From an uncultured Lachnospiraceae bacterium (lineage in GTDB: Bacteria > Bacillota > Clostridia > Lachnospirales > Lachnospiraceae): a stretch of 16,633 nt of DNA. Positions within the stretch are counted from its first letter, which is position 1; every line of letters begins with the position of its first letter. The notes beneath the pieces are model-generated. The model saw only the letters and a list, made by a program, of their open reading frames with translations. It searched no databases and had not been told where the DNA came from. Shown here one piece after another: positions 1 to 6,526 of this stretch. The DNA lies in assembly GCA_910585995.1 (NCBI GenBank), contig CAJUGG010000075.1:1-16633 (forward strand), read 5' to 3'. A program made the position numbers and the translations under genes.

Positions 1-651
1 CTGTCCACTACCATTACGATTGCCTTTGTGTTCTGTGTGTTGTTTTTTGTAGGCGGGATCAGTTATAAGATCATCGGAGCGATCTTGGCGGTGCTGATTC
101 CTTCTGCGATAATCTTTATCAATCTGATTATGCAGGAAGGGCAGCAGATCTTAGATGCCTATCAGTTTCGCAGGATCATGGCCTGGCTGAATCCGGCAGA
201 ATACGCGGATGACGCTTATCAGCAGCAAAATTCTATCATTGCCATAGGCTCCGGGCAGCTCTACGGCAAGGGATTGTACAATAATGACATTTCATCTGTA
301 AAAAATGCAAATTTTATCGCAGAGCCGCAGACGGATTTTATCTTTGCGGTCACTGGGGAAGAGCTGGGATTTATTGGCTGTGCAGCAGTGATTATTCTGC
401 TGGTGCTGATTGTTATGGAATGCCTCTGGATCGGGAAAAATTCCAGAGAGAGAGAAGGAATGATTATCTGTTGCGGATTCGGCGGCCTGATCGCCTTTCA
501 GAGTCTTGTCAATATATCCGTAGCCACAGGACTTATGCCGAATACGGGACTTCCATTGCCATTTGTCAGTTATGGGCTTACATCACTTGTTATGCTGTAT
601 ATGGGGATAGGGATTGTTTTAAATGTGGGGCTTCAACCTAAAAAATATTAA
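1..651 (+). CDS. rodA: RodA/FtsW-family peptidoglycan glycosyltransferase, C-terminal part (5' end outside window)
   Basis: This is a SEDS-family membrane glycosyltransferase that polymerises lipid II into glycan strands together with a class B penicillin-binding protein. The reading frame is open from base 1, so the gene begins upstream and about 216 residues are visible. Seen directly are several hydrophobic segments, the family motif GSGQLYGKGL, the block QTDFIFAVTGEELGFIG (Asp codon at 334-336, the position of the essential SEDS aspartate) and the C-terminal signature TGLPLPFVSYG. FtsW, SpoVE and RodA share these motifs. I prefer RodA because mgsA follows directly, an order known from clostridial mreBCD-min-rodA clusters; that choice is inference. 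The stop codon is 16 bases upstream of the mgsA start, so the two are probably co-transcribed. Confidence 0.88.
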   Translation: MSTTITIAFVFCVLFFVGGISYKIIGAILAVLIPSAIIFINLIMQEGQQILDAYQFRRIMAWLNPAEYADDAYQQQNSIIAIGSGQLYGKGLYNNDISSVKNANFIAEPQTDFIFAVTGEELGFIGCAAVIILLVLIVMECLWIGKNSREREGMIICCGFGGLIAFQSLVNISVATGLMPNTGLPLPFVSYGLTSLVMLYMGIGIVLNVGLQPKKY

Positions 652-667
652 CAAGGGGGTTCAAGAC

Positions 668-1063
668 ATGAACATTGGATTGATTGCACATGATGCAAAA
701 AAAGTCCTGATGCAGAATTTCTGCATCGCATACAGAGGGATTCTCTGTAAGAATGAACTTTATGCAACTGGAACAACGGGTCGTTTAATTGAAGAAGTAG
801 CAAATCTAAACGTTCATAAGTTCCTGGCAGGCCATTTAGGCGGCGAGCAGCAATTGGGCGCCCAGATCGAACATAACCAGATTGACCTGGTTATCTTCCT
901 GCGTGATCCGATTCAGCCCAAAGGGCATGAACCAGATGTCAACAATGTGGTGCATCTGTGTGATGTACACAATATACCAATTGCTACCAATCTTGCGACT
1001 GCAGAACTTTTAATAAAATCACTGGACAGAGGAGATTTAGAGTGGCGTGAGATGTATAAATAA
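668..1063 (+). CDS. mgsA: Methylglyoxal synthase
   Basis: It converts dihydroxyacetone phosphate to methylglyoxal and phosphate, a cytoplasmic bypass of lower glycolysis used when phosphate is short or sugar phosphates accumulate. The 131-residue protein matches the usual length. Family marks are IAHD near the N terminus (His8, Asp9), the phosphate-binding loop ATGTTGRLI (33-41), FLRDP (Asp80), HEPDV (His87, Asp90) and ATNLATAE. The block normally reading GP(L/M)GGDQQ is GHLGGEQQ here, so Glu60 stands where the E. coli catalytic base Asp71 would be. I chose the ATG at 668 because GGGGG at 655-659 precedes it by 8 bases and because homologues start at this Met; an in-frame start at 623 would lie inside rodA. 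It lies between rodA and a carboxypeptidase, probably in one transcript. Confidence 0.93.
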   Translation: MNIGLIAHDAKKVLMQNFCIAYRGILCKNELYATGTTGRLIEEVANLNVHKFLAGHLGGEQQLGAQIEHNQIDLVIFLRDPIQPKGHEPDVNNVVHLCDVHNIPIATNLATAELLIKSLDRGDLEWREMYK

Positions 1064-2036
1064 AATAGCCAGGCGGAGTCTGATCAGTATCAGTCTTTGC
1101 TTTTGTGTATTCCTTGGGGGCTGTTCATGGGGGGCAGCACTTGAGGATCCTTTTACCGCGGATCACCCTGAGCTTGGAGTTCTCGGCCAGGGTGAGGACG
1201 CAAGTATTCCTTATTTTGCAGAAGATCTGTGTGTGGCAAATGAGGACGTGGCAGCGATTGAGGCAGATACGTCAGAAGCGCTTGCCGCTTGTTTTTTTAA
1301 TCTGGACAGTAAAGAGATCCTGTATGCCAAAAATGTGCATCAGAGACTCTATCCGGCCAGCACGACCAAGATCATGACAGCTTTGGTCGCATTAGAACAG
1401 GCAGAAGATCTGGAGGCACAGACGACCGTCAGCAAAGAGGCGATCACATTTACAGAGAGCGGTGTCTCCAAAGCAGATCTCAAAGAAGGAGATGTGCTGA
1501 CTATCCATCAGTTGTTATATGCTCTGCTGACTGTATCAGCCAATGATGCAGCCAATGTCATCGCCGAGCAGGTGGGCGGAAGCATGGAAGCATTTGTGGA
1601 GCTGATGAATGTACAGGCCCAGAAGATCGGGGCGACCAACTCCCATTTTGTCAATCCCAATGGGTTACATAATGAAGAACACTACACAACGGTTTATGAC
1701 CTCTATCTGATGTTTCAGGAGGCCATGAAACACGAGGAATTTATAGAGATACTGAAGGCAACGTCGTATGAGGCATCTTATGTGGCGGCGGATGGCACGC
1801 CTGTGACAAAGACCTGGCCGAGTTCCAATCTGTTTACAAAAGGCGATGTGACAGTTCCGGAAGGAGTAACCGCAGTGGGAGGCAAGACGGGCACGACCTC
1901 TGCTGCAAAGTCCTGTCTGGTACAGCTTTTTGAGGATGCAGAGGGAAACTCTTATGTGGCAATTATTTTAGGCTGCGAAGGGCGGACCCAATTGTACGAA
2001 GAGATGCAGAGCTTTTTATCTACTTTGAACAATTAG
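1047..2036 (+). CDS. D-alanyl-D-alanine carboxypeptidase (PBP5/DacF type), predicted lipoprotein
   Basis: A serine DD-carboxypeptidase that trims the terminal D-Ala from peptidoglycan stem peptides outside the cytoplasmic membrane. All three penicillin-binding motifs are present: STTK (Ser105-Lys108), SAN (164-166) and KTG (280-282). The N terminus has a basic stretch, a hydrophobic core and the lipobox LGGC with Cys26, so it should be a lipoprotein. At 329 residues it ends only 47 residues after KTG. The C-terminal PBP5 beta domain and amphipathic anchor helix of classical PBP5/DacF are absent, so the lipid presumably replaces that anchor (inference). The start is a GTG inside the last 17 bases of mgsA, with AGAGGAG at 1028-1034 upstream; no ATG is suitably placed. 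Coupled translation with mgsA is likely. Confidence 0.9.
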   Translation: MRCINKIARRSLISISLCFCVFLGGCSWGAALEDPFTADHPELGVLGQGEDASIPYFAEDLCVANEDVAAIEADTSEALAACFFNLDSKEILYAKNVHQRLYPASTTKIMTALVALEQAEDLEAQTTVSKEAITFTESGVSKADLKEGDVLTIHQLLYALLTVSANDAANVIAEQVGGSMEAFVELMNVQAQKIGATNSHFVNPNGLHNEEHYTTVYDLYLMFQEAMKHEEFIEILKATSYEASYVAADGTPVTKTWPSSNLFTKGDVTVPEGVTAVGGKTGTTSAAKSCLVQLFEDAEGNSYVAIILGCEGRTQLYEEMQSFLSTLNN

Positions 2037-2039
2037 TTC

Positions 2040-2068
2040 TTGTATTTTAACCCTCTGGATGGTATAAT
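2040..2068 (+). promoter_or_regulatory. Sigma-A-type promoter for the small P-loop gene
   Basis: TTGTAT at 2040-2045 and a perfect TATAAT at 2063-2068 are separated by 17 bases. Transcription should start near 2075, leaving a leader of about 30 bases before the ATG at 2106. It begins 4 bases after the carboxypeptidase stop codon. The -35 matches only three of six positions, but the -10 and the spacing are ideal. Confidence 0.75.
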
Positions 2069-2105
2069 ATGACTAACAAGTTTGGAACCTAAGGAGGGCG
2101 TCGCT

Positions 2106-2516
2106 ATGGTACAATTGATTGTAGGAGTGAAGGGCGAAGGAAAGACAAAGAAGATACTGGATTGCGTACATGAAGCTATGAAGACTGCTACAGGTAATCT
2201 GGTATATCTGGACAAGTCGTCCCGGAATATTCATGAACTCGACAATAAGGTTCGATTGATTAATGTATCAGAGTATCCAATTCAGAACACCGATCAGTTT
2301 ATCGGCTTTATCTGCGGTATCTGTTCTCAGGACTATGATCTTGAGGCTATGTATCTGGATGGATTTTTAAAGATTGCGAAGCTGGAAGGCCAGGATATCT
2401 CCGATGCGCTTACCCAGCTAAATAAGATTAGTGAACAGTTTAAAGTCAAGATCGTAGTCAGCGTGTCGATGACGAAGGAGGATTTGCCGGACTTCGCGAA
2501 AGCACAGGTGCTGTAA
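2106..2516 (+). CDS. Small P-loop ATPase-like protein of unknown function
   Basis: A 136-residue cytoplasmic protein I cannot assign to a characterised function. It starts with a Walker A motif, GVKGEGKT (residues 7-14), directly after the first beta strand. A possible Walker B is AMYLDG (81-86), and a hydrophobic strand, KIVVSVS (115-121), follows near the C terminus. The layout of Walker A, a second strand near 31-36, the putative Walker B and a late strand suggests a minimal RecA- or thymidine-kinase-like core without accessory domains; this is inference. From memory, similar short proteins occur widely in Lachnospiraceae as hypothetical proteins. The ATG at 2106 is chosen because AAGGAGGG at 2091-2098 sits 7 bases before it; the in-frame TTG at 2082 has no such site. 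It has its own promoter and terminator, so it is probably monocistronic. Confidence 0.78.
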   Translation: MVQLIVGVKGEGKTKKILDCVHEAMKTATGNLVYLDKSSRNIHELDNKVRLINVSEYPIQNTDQFIGFICGICSQDYDLEAMYLDGFLKIAKLEGQDISDALTQLNKISEQFKVKIVVSVSMTKEDLPDFAKAQVL

Positions 2517-2535
2517 GACAGATCATACATAGAAG

Positions 2536-2568
2536 CGGGTGCCCAAAGCAGGGGACACCCGTTTTTTT
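2536..2568 (+). terminator. Intrinsic terminator after the P-loop gene
   Basis: CGGGTG at 2536-2541 pairs with CACCCG at 2556-2561. Extra C-G pairs can form inside the stem around an AAAGCA loop. Seven T residues follow at 2562-2568. It lies 20 bases after the stop codon at 2514-2516. Confidence 0.9.
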
Positions 2569-2603
2569 GTATGAAAGAAAATATGTTCGTTAGAAGGCTT
2601 CGT

Positions 2604-2610
2604 AAGGAGG
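2604..2610 (+). promoter_or_regulatory. Ribosome binding site that fixes the start of the HlyD-like gene
   Basis: AAGGAGG is complementary to the 16S rRNA 3' end. It lies 1 base before an ATG at 2612 but 10 bases before the ATG at 2621 in the same frame, so 2621 is the likely start. Confidence 0.75.
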
Positions 2611-2620
2611 AATGGGTCCT

Positions 2621-4033
2621 ATGGCGCGGCGCCAGAAGAAGAGAAAGATAGTCAGTGTAAGGCAGAAACGACCGATCAATATTGATCTGGTGTTCTTTGG
2701 AGCAGTAGCAGTCTATATCTGTGTGGTATGTTATATGGGGATGACTTCCGAGCATATTGCGGGATATGAGGTGACAGCGGGCGTATTATCGGTCAATCAT
2801 ACCTATACGGGGCTTGCCATACGACAGGAATCCTTGTACCAGGCCAATACTTCTGGCTATGTCAGTTACTATGCCAGAGACGGAGAGCGGGTCTCAGGGA
2901 CTGCACTGGTCTATACCATCGATGAAAAGGGAGAGATCAATCAGCTGATTCAACAGAATGCGGAAAATGTAGATCTGACAGACGATAATTTTTCTGTGAT
3001 TCTCAGTAATGTCAAAGGATATATGAGTGAGTATGAGAACCTGGATTTTTCCGGGGTCTATGATTTTCAGGCCTCTTTGGAGAGTTCTGTGATCGATCTG
3101 ATGAATCAAAATATGCTGGAGACGTTGGAAGAAGCCGGAGATGACTCTATGTTTTCCAGAATCTATGCCAGTGGAATCGGGATCCTCGAATACTATATGG
3201 ATGGCTTTGAAGAGATCACGATTGAGAGCCTGACAGAAGAGATGCTGGATGCTTCCAACTATGAGAAGCAGAGTCTGAAAAAGGAGTTAATCCAGTCTGG
3301 AGAGCCGGTCTATAAATTATCGACCTCTGAAAAATGGAGTCTGGTGGTGCCTCTGACAGAGGAAGAAGCAGCGAATTTTCAGGCAGAAGAGCGAAAATTT
3401 ATGGAAGTGGAATTTACCAGGGACCATACCAGAGCCTGGGCTGATTTTTCTCTGATCTATGTGGGGAGTGTTCCCTGTGCCAGACTGGATTTTAACAATT
3501 CCATGGTACGCTTTGCAGATCTTCGCTATGTGGAAGTGGAATTTTTGGTGAAAGATGAGACGGGGCTAAAGATCCCCAACACTGCTATTGTGGAAAAGGA
3601 ATTTTATGTGATCCCTAAGAAATTCTGGATGGACGGGGAGGAAGACGAGCGGGGATTTTTAAAGGAGGTCTACAATGAAAATGGAGAACCTTCCGTGGAA
3701 CGGGTGGATATGACCCGGTATTATGAGGATGAAGAGAATTACTATATTGATCCCAAAGAGTCCGATTTTGCGACGGGGAAGGAAAAGCTGCCCATGGGGA
3801 CGTTCCTGGTGAAAAAGGATGCACAGGACCGCTTCCAGATCGGGCCAAGCCAGACCTTGCAGGGGGTGTACAACATCAACAAAGGATACACCCAGTTCCG
3901 CCAGATTAACATTCTCTCTCAAAATGAAGAATTTACCCTGGTAGAAGAAGGCACCAGCTATGGACTGACTGTCTATGACCGGATTGTATTAAATGGGGAC
4001 GCGGTCAAAGAAGATGAAGTGATCTATCAATAA
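2621..4033 (+). CDS. HlyD/membrane-fusion-like adaptor protein, single-pass membrane
   Basis: A 470-residue protein with a very basic N terminus (MARRQKKRK), one predicted membrane helix at about 22-41 and a large extracytoplasmic part. Residues about 66-102 look like a biotinyl-lipoyl half domain, with the pattern SGYVSYYARDGERVSGTALVYTID. A mostly helical, polar region spans about 103-240. A beta-rich C-terminal part ends with GTSYGLTVYDRIVLNGDAVKEDEVI, typical of HlyD-type adaptors. No ABC or MFS transporter, nor any outer-membrane partner, lies next to it. It follows a terminator, and I see only a very poor promoter-like match in the 52 bases between. It is followed by yggS and sepF, so a role in envelope or division is plausible but only inferred. 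The family assignment rests on overall pattern rather than a diagnostic catalytic motif. Confidence 0.65.
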   Translation: MARRQKKRKIVSVRQKRPINIDLVFFGAVAVYICVVCYMGMTSEHIAGYEVTAGVLSVNHTYTGLAIRQESLYQANTSGYVSYYARDGERVSGTALVYTIDEKGEINQLIQQNAENVDLTDDNFSVILSNVKGYMSEYENLDFSGVYDFQASLESSVIDLMNQNMLETLEEAGDDSMFSRIYASGIGILEYYMDGFEEITIESLTEEMLDASNYEKQSLKKELIQSGEPVYKLSTSEKWSLVVPLTEEEAANFQAEERKFMEVEFTRDHTRAWADFSLIYVGSVPCARLDFNNSMVRFADLRYVEVEFLVKDETGLKIPNTAIVEKEFYVIPKKFWMDGEEDERGFLKEVYNENGEPSVERVDMTRYYEDEENYYIDPKESDFATGKEKLPMGTFLVKKDAQDRFQIGPSQTLQGVYNINKGYTQFRQINILSQNEEFTLVEEGTSYGLTVYDRIVLNGDAVKEDEVIYQ

Positions 4034-4055
4034 ATAAAAACTTAAAAACAGCGAA

Positions 4056-4081
4056 AGCCCAAGAAGAGCACGGATTGGGCT
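4056..4081 (+). repeat. Inverted repeat (hairpin) between the HlyD-like gene and yggS
   Basis: AGCCCAA at 4056-4062 is perfectly complementary to TTGGGCT at 4075-4081, with a 12-base loop. No T tract follows, so it is not a convincing terminator. It could be an RNA processing or stability element in the transcript. Its function is unknown. Confidence 0.5.
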
Positions 4082-4110
4082 GTAGCGGAACTTAAATAAG
4101 GAGTTATATT

Positions 4111-4803
4111 ATGGTTGCCGAAAATTATAAGATTGTAGAACAAAAGATCTGTGAAGCGTGTGAGAGAAGCGGGCGTAAGCGGTCGGAAGTGACATTGATT
4201 GCGGTGAGTAAGACGAAGCCCATCGCCATGATCCAAGAGGCGATGCAGGCAGGGGCCGAGGTGTTTGGAGAGAATAAAGTACAAGAATTGTGTGAAAAAT
4301 ATGAAGTGCTTCCTAAAAATCTACACTGGCATCTGATCGGCCATCTTCAGAGAAATAAAGTAAAATATGTGGTGGATAAAGCAGAACTCATTCACTCGGT
4401 GGATTCTCTGCGTCTTGCGCAGGAGATCAGCAAAGAGGCGATAAAAAAACAACTAGAAATTAATATTTTGATAGAAGTTAATGTAGCAGAAGAGGAAAGT
4501 AAATTTGGCACAACATTAGAAGATACAGAAACCTTGATCCGGGAGATTGCAAAATTGCCAGGAATCTGTATCAAAGGGCTTATGACCATTGCTCCATATG
4601 TGGAAGATCCAGAGGAAAATCGCATGGTATTTCGCACATTAAAGAAATTGGCTGTTGACATCAAAATGAAAAACATTGATAATGTACATATGAAAGTGCT
4701 GTCAATGGGAATGACGGGAGACTATCAGGTTGCCATTGAAGAGGGGGCAACCATGGTGCGCGTGGGTACGGGCATCTTCGGAGAACGCAATTATGCGATA
4801 TAA
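4111..4803 (+). CDS. YggS/YlmE-type pyridoxal-phosphate homeostasis protein
   Basis: A 230-residue cytoplasmic PLP-binding protein of the YggS/PROSC family, which buffers free PLP and affects amino-acid and keto-acid balance. It has no known catalytic reaction. Motifs seen are AVSKTK with Lys34 as the PLP Schiff-base lysine, VFGENKVQE, WHLIGHLQRNK, SVDS, EVNVAEEESKFG, GLMTIAPY, LSMGMTGDYQVAI and VRVGTGIFGER, all in the expected order for a one-domain TIM-barrel protein. AAGGAG at 4098-4103 precedes the ATG by 7 bases. The stop codon runs into the ribosome site of sepF 12 bases downstream, indicating co-transcription. The yggS-sepF pairing is well known in Gram-positive bacteria, where the genes sit near division genes (ylmE-ylmF in Bacillus). 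Confidence 0.94.
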   Translation: MVAENYKIVEQKICEACERSGRKRSEVTLIAVSKTKPIAMIQEAMQAGAEVFGENKVQELCEKYEVLPKNLHWHLIGHLQRNKVKYVVDKAELIHSVDSLRLAQEISKEAIKKQLEINILIEVNVAEEESKFGTTLEDTETLIREIAKLPGICIKGLMTIAPYVEDPEENRMVFRTLKKLAVDIKMKNIDNVHMKVLSMGMTGDYQVAIEEGATMVRVGTGIFGERNYAI

Positions 4804-4815
4804 AGGAGAGCTGAT

Positions 4816-5331
4816 ATGGGAATATTTGATAAGGTTATAGATATGATGCATCTGGGCGGCGATTATGAGGAAGATTATGATGATTATGAAGAGGATTATG
4901 AAGAGGAGCGCCCGAAAAAGAATGTCTTTCGAAAAAAGGAGAAAGACTATGATTATGATCTGGAGGATGATGTAGTCACAGACTCCGGCAAGGTCAAACC
5001 AGTCAAGCAGGCTTCAAGAATCACACCCATGCGTTCCAAACGTAGCGGAAACAACCAGGAGGTCTGTGTCTTTAAGCCGACGCAGTTTGATGATACGAAG
5101 GAGATCACCGATACGCTACTTACCGACCGTACGGTGGTACTGAATTTTGAGGGGCTGGATGTGGAAGTGGCGCAGCGGATCATTGATTTTACTTCTGGTT
5201 CCTGCTATGCCATCGGAGGGAATCTTCAGAAAGTCTCCAACTACATATTTCTGGTCACGCCAAAGACGGTGGAGATCTCAGGCGATGTCCAAGATATTAT
5301 AGCAGGCGCATTTGATATTCCGAATATTTAA
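4816..5331 (+). CDS. sepF: Cell division protein SepF
   Basis: SepF binds FtsZ and anchors or bundles Z-ring filaments at the membrane during septation. The 171-residue protein shows the expected architecture: an N-terminal amphipathic membrane-binding helix (MGIFDKVIDMM), a long charged linker, and the conserved SepF domain at about 82-156 with FKPTQFDD, TVVLNFEGLD, AQRIIDFTSGSCYAIGG and SNYIFLVTP. The linker holds an unusually regular acidic-tyrosine stretch at residues 16-31, then a basic patch and further Tyr-Asp residues. AAAGGAG at 4802-4808 lies 7 bases before the ATG. It is the last gene before a terminator hairpin at 5354, in one run with the yggS-like gene. Confidence 0.95.
   Translation: MGIFDKVIDMMHLGGDYEEDYDDYEEDYEEERPKKNVFRKKEKDYDYDLEDDVVTDSGKVKPVKQASRITPMRSKRSGNNQEVCVFKPTQFDDTKEITDTLLTDRTVVLNFEGLDVEVAQRIIDFTSGSCYAIGGNLQKVSNYIFLVTPKTVEISGDVQDIIAGAFDIPNI
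4861..4908 (+). repeat. Degenerate in-frame repeat in the sepF linker
   Basis: Four imperfect 12-base units of the type GAY-TAT-GAR-GAR encode DYEEDYDDYEEDYEEE (SepF residues 16-31). The units differ at third positions and in one GAT codon, so the repeat is old or selected at protein level rather than freshly duplicated. Confidence 0.6.
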
Positions 5332-5353
5332 GTCGGAACAATCGGGACAGGTT

Positions 5354-5385
5354 AGAGCATCAGATGGGAGTCCGATGCTCTTTTT
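5354..5385 (+). terminator. Intrinsic terminator or attenuator between sepF and aroB
   Basis: AGAGCATC at 5354-5361 pairs perfectly with GATGCTCT at 5374-5381 around a 12-base loop. A T run occupies 5381-5385. Only 28 bases separate it from the aroB ATG, with no clear promoter between, so partial read-through or an upstream promoter inside sepF must feed aroB. Confidence 0.78.
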
Positions 5386-5413
5386 CTATGAATCTAAGAC
5401 AGTAGGTGAACAT

Positions 5414-6526
5414 ATGAACAATAAGAAACAAAAGTTGGATGTAAAAAAAGATGGAGTCTACAGTTACTCAATCTATTTAGAACCTGATTTTCAGGATCTG
5501 CCACAGGCACTTTCTTCCCTTGGGACAGAGCAGAAAAAATTGTGTATCGTGACGGATCAGACGGTGGAAGCTCTGTATGTAAAAGAGCTATCAGAAGTAT
5601 TACAGACCTGTTGCAGCAAGGTGACCATCTTTTCTTTTCCTTCCGGGGAGGCGCATAAGACGCTTGATACCGTCCGGGCACTTTATGAGCATCTGATCCT
5701 GCATCAATATGACAGAAAAGATATGCTGGTGGCATTAGGAGGAGGCGTGGTGGGAGACCTTACCGGATTTGCCGCTGCGACATACTTAAGAGGGATTGAT
5801 TTTATCCAGGTGCCCACCACGCTGCTTGCGCAGGTGGATTCTAGCATCGGAGGCAAGACCGGCGTGGATTTTGACGCCTATAAAAATATGGTTGGGGCTT
5901 TCCATATGCCGCGCCTGGTCTATATGAATCTGGGCACGTTGCGCACCTTGCCTAAGAGACAGTTTTCCGCCGGTATGGCTGAGATTATAAAACATGGATT
6001 GATCCAGGATGTAGGATACTATCACTGGCTGAAGGAGCACAGTGCATCCATTATGGCGGGAGAGTATGAGACCCTGCTTTTGATGATTGACAGAAGCTGC
6101 CAGATCAAACGGCAGGTAGTGGAAGAAGATCCCACCGAACAGGGGATTCGCGCCTGGCTGAATTTTGGCCATACGGCGGGTCATGCGGTGGAGAAATTAA
6201 AAGAATTTACCCTCTATCATGGAGAATGTGTCTCGATTGGATGTGTGGTTGCTCTGTGGATCTCCTGTCACAGAGGGCTGATCACCAAAGAAGAGCTGCA
6301 TCAGGCCGAAGAGATGCTCGAAAGTTTTGAGCTGCCAGTACACGTGACAGGACTTGGGGCTAAAGAGGTATTGGATGCTACCAAACTGGATAAAAAGATG
6401 GAAGCGGGTAAGATTAAGTTTGTATTATTAAAGTGTATAGGAGAGGCATTTACAACAAAAGATGTGGGGGATGAAGAACTGCTCTTGGCGGTACAATATG
6501 TAAGAGAGGAGGAAGCGCATGAATAG
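5414..6526 (+). CDS. aroB: 3-dehydroquinate synthase
   Basis: It catalyses the second step of the shikimate pathway, DAHP to 3-dehydroquinate, using NAD and a divalent metal. The 370-residue protein has the NAD-binding block GGGVVGDLTGF (109-119), ATYLRGI, QVPTTLLAQVDSSIGGKTGVD (132-152) and the metal ligands Glu190 (AEIIKHG), His253 (NFGHTAGHAVE) and His269 (YHGE). The spacing of 16 between the two histidines is normal for the family. The frame is open upstream to 5312, but those codons run through the terminator hairpin. The ATG at 5414 gives the right N terminus, although its ribosome site is weak (AGGTGA at 5404-5409). It is the only shikimate gene here, grouped with lspA and rluD. Its last 8 bases overlap lspA. 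Confidence 0.95.
   Translation: MNNKKQKLDVKKDGVYSYSIYLEPDFQDLPQALSSLGTEQKKLCIVTDQTVEALYVKELSEVLQTCCSKVTIFSFPSGEAHKTLDTVRALYEHLILHQYDRKDMLVALGGGVVGDLTGFAAATYLRGIDFIQVPTTLLAQVDSSIGGKTGVDFDAYKNMVGAFHMPRLVYMNLGTLRTLPKRQFSAGMAEIIKHGLIQDVGYYHWLKEHSASIMAGEYETLLLMIDRSCQIKRQVVEEDPTEQGIRAWLNFGHTAGHAVEKLKEFTLYHGECVSIGCVVALWISCHRGLITKEELHQAEEMLESFELPVHVTGLGAKEVLDATKLDKKMEAGKIKFVLLKCIGEAFTTKDVGDEELLLAVQYVREEEAHE

Noticed and set aside
1320..1365. Out-of-frame peptide MCIRDS near the carboxypeptidase SxxK motif, which recalls a known sequencing-adapter artefact in protein databases
   Set aside because: The DNA here (ATGTGCATCAGAGACTC) differs from the transposon adapter, and the true frame reads NVHQRLYPASTTK, a perfectly normal DacF-type active-site context.
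2333..2755. Minus-strand open frame of 140 codons across the P-loop gene end and the HlyD-like gene start
   Set aside because: It crosses a plus-strand terminator and two clear plus-strand genes, shows no ribosome site and no family pattern; it is a shadow frame.
5786..6184. Long minus-strand open frame inside aroB (132 codons)
   Set aside because: It lies wholly opposite conserved aroB motifs and has no recognisable protein features. Similar antisense frames opposite cstA, ftsK, nfnA and nfnB were dropped for the same reason.
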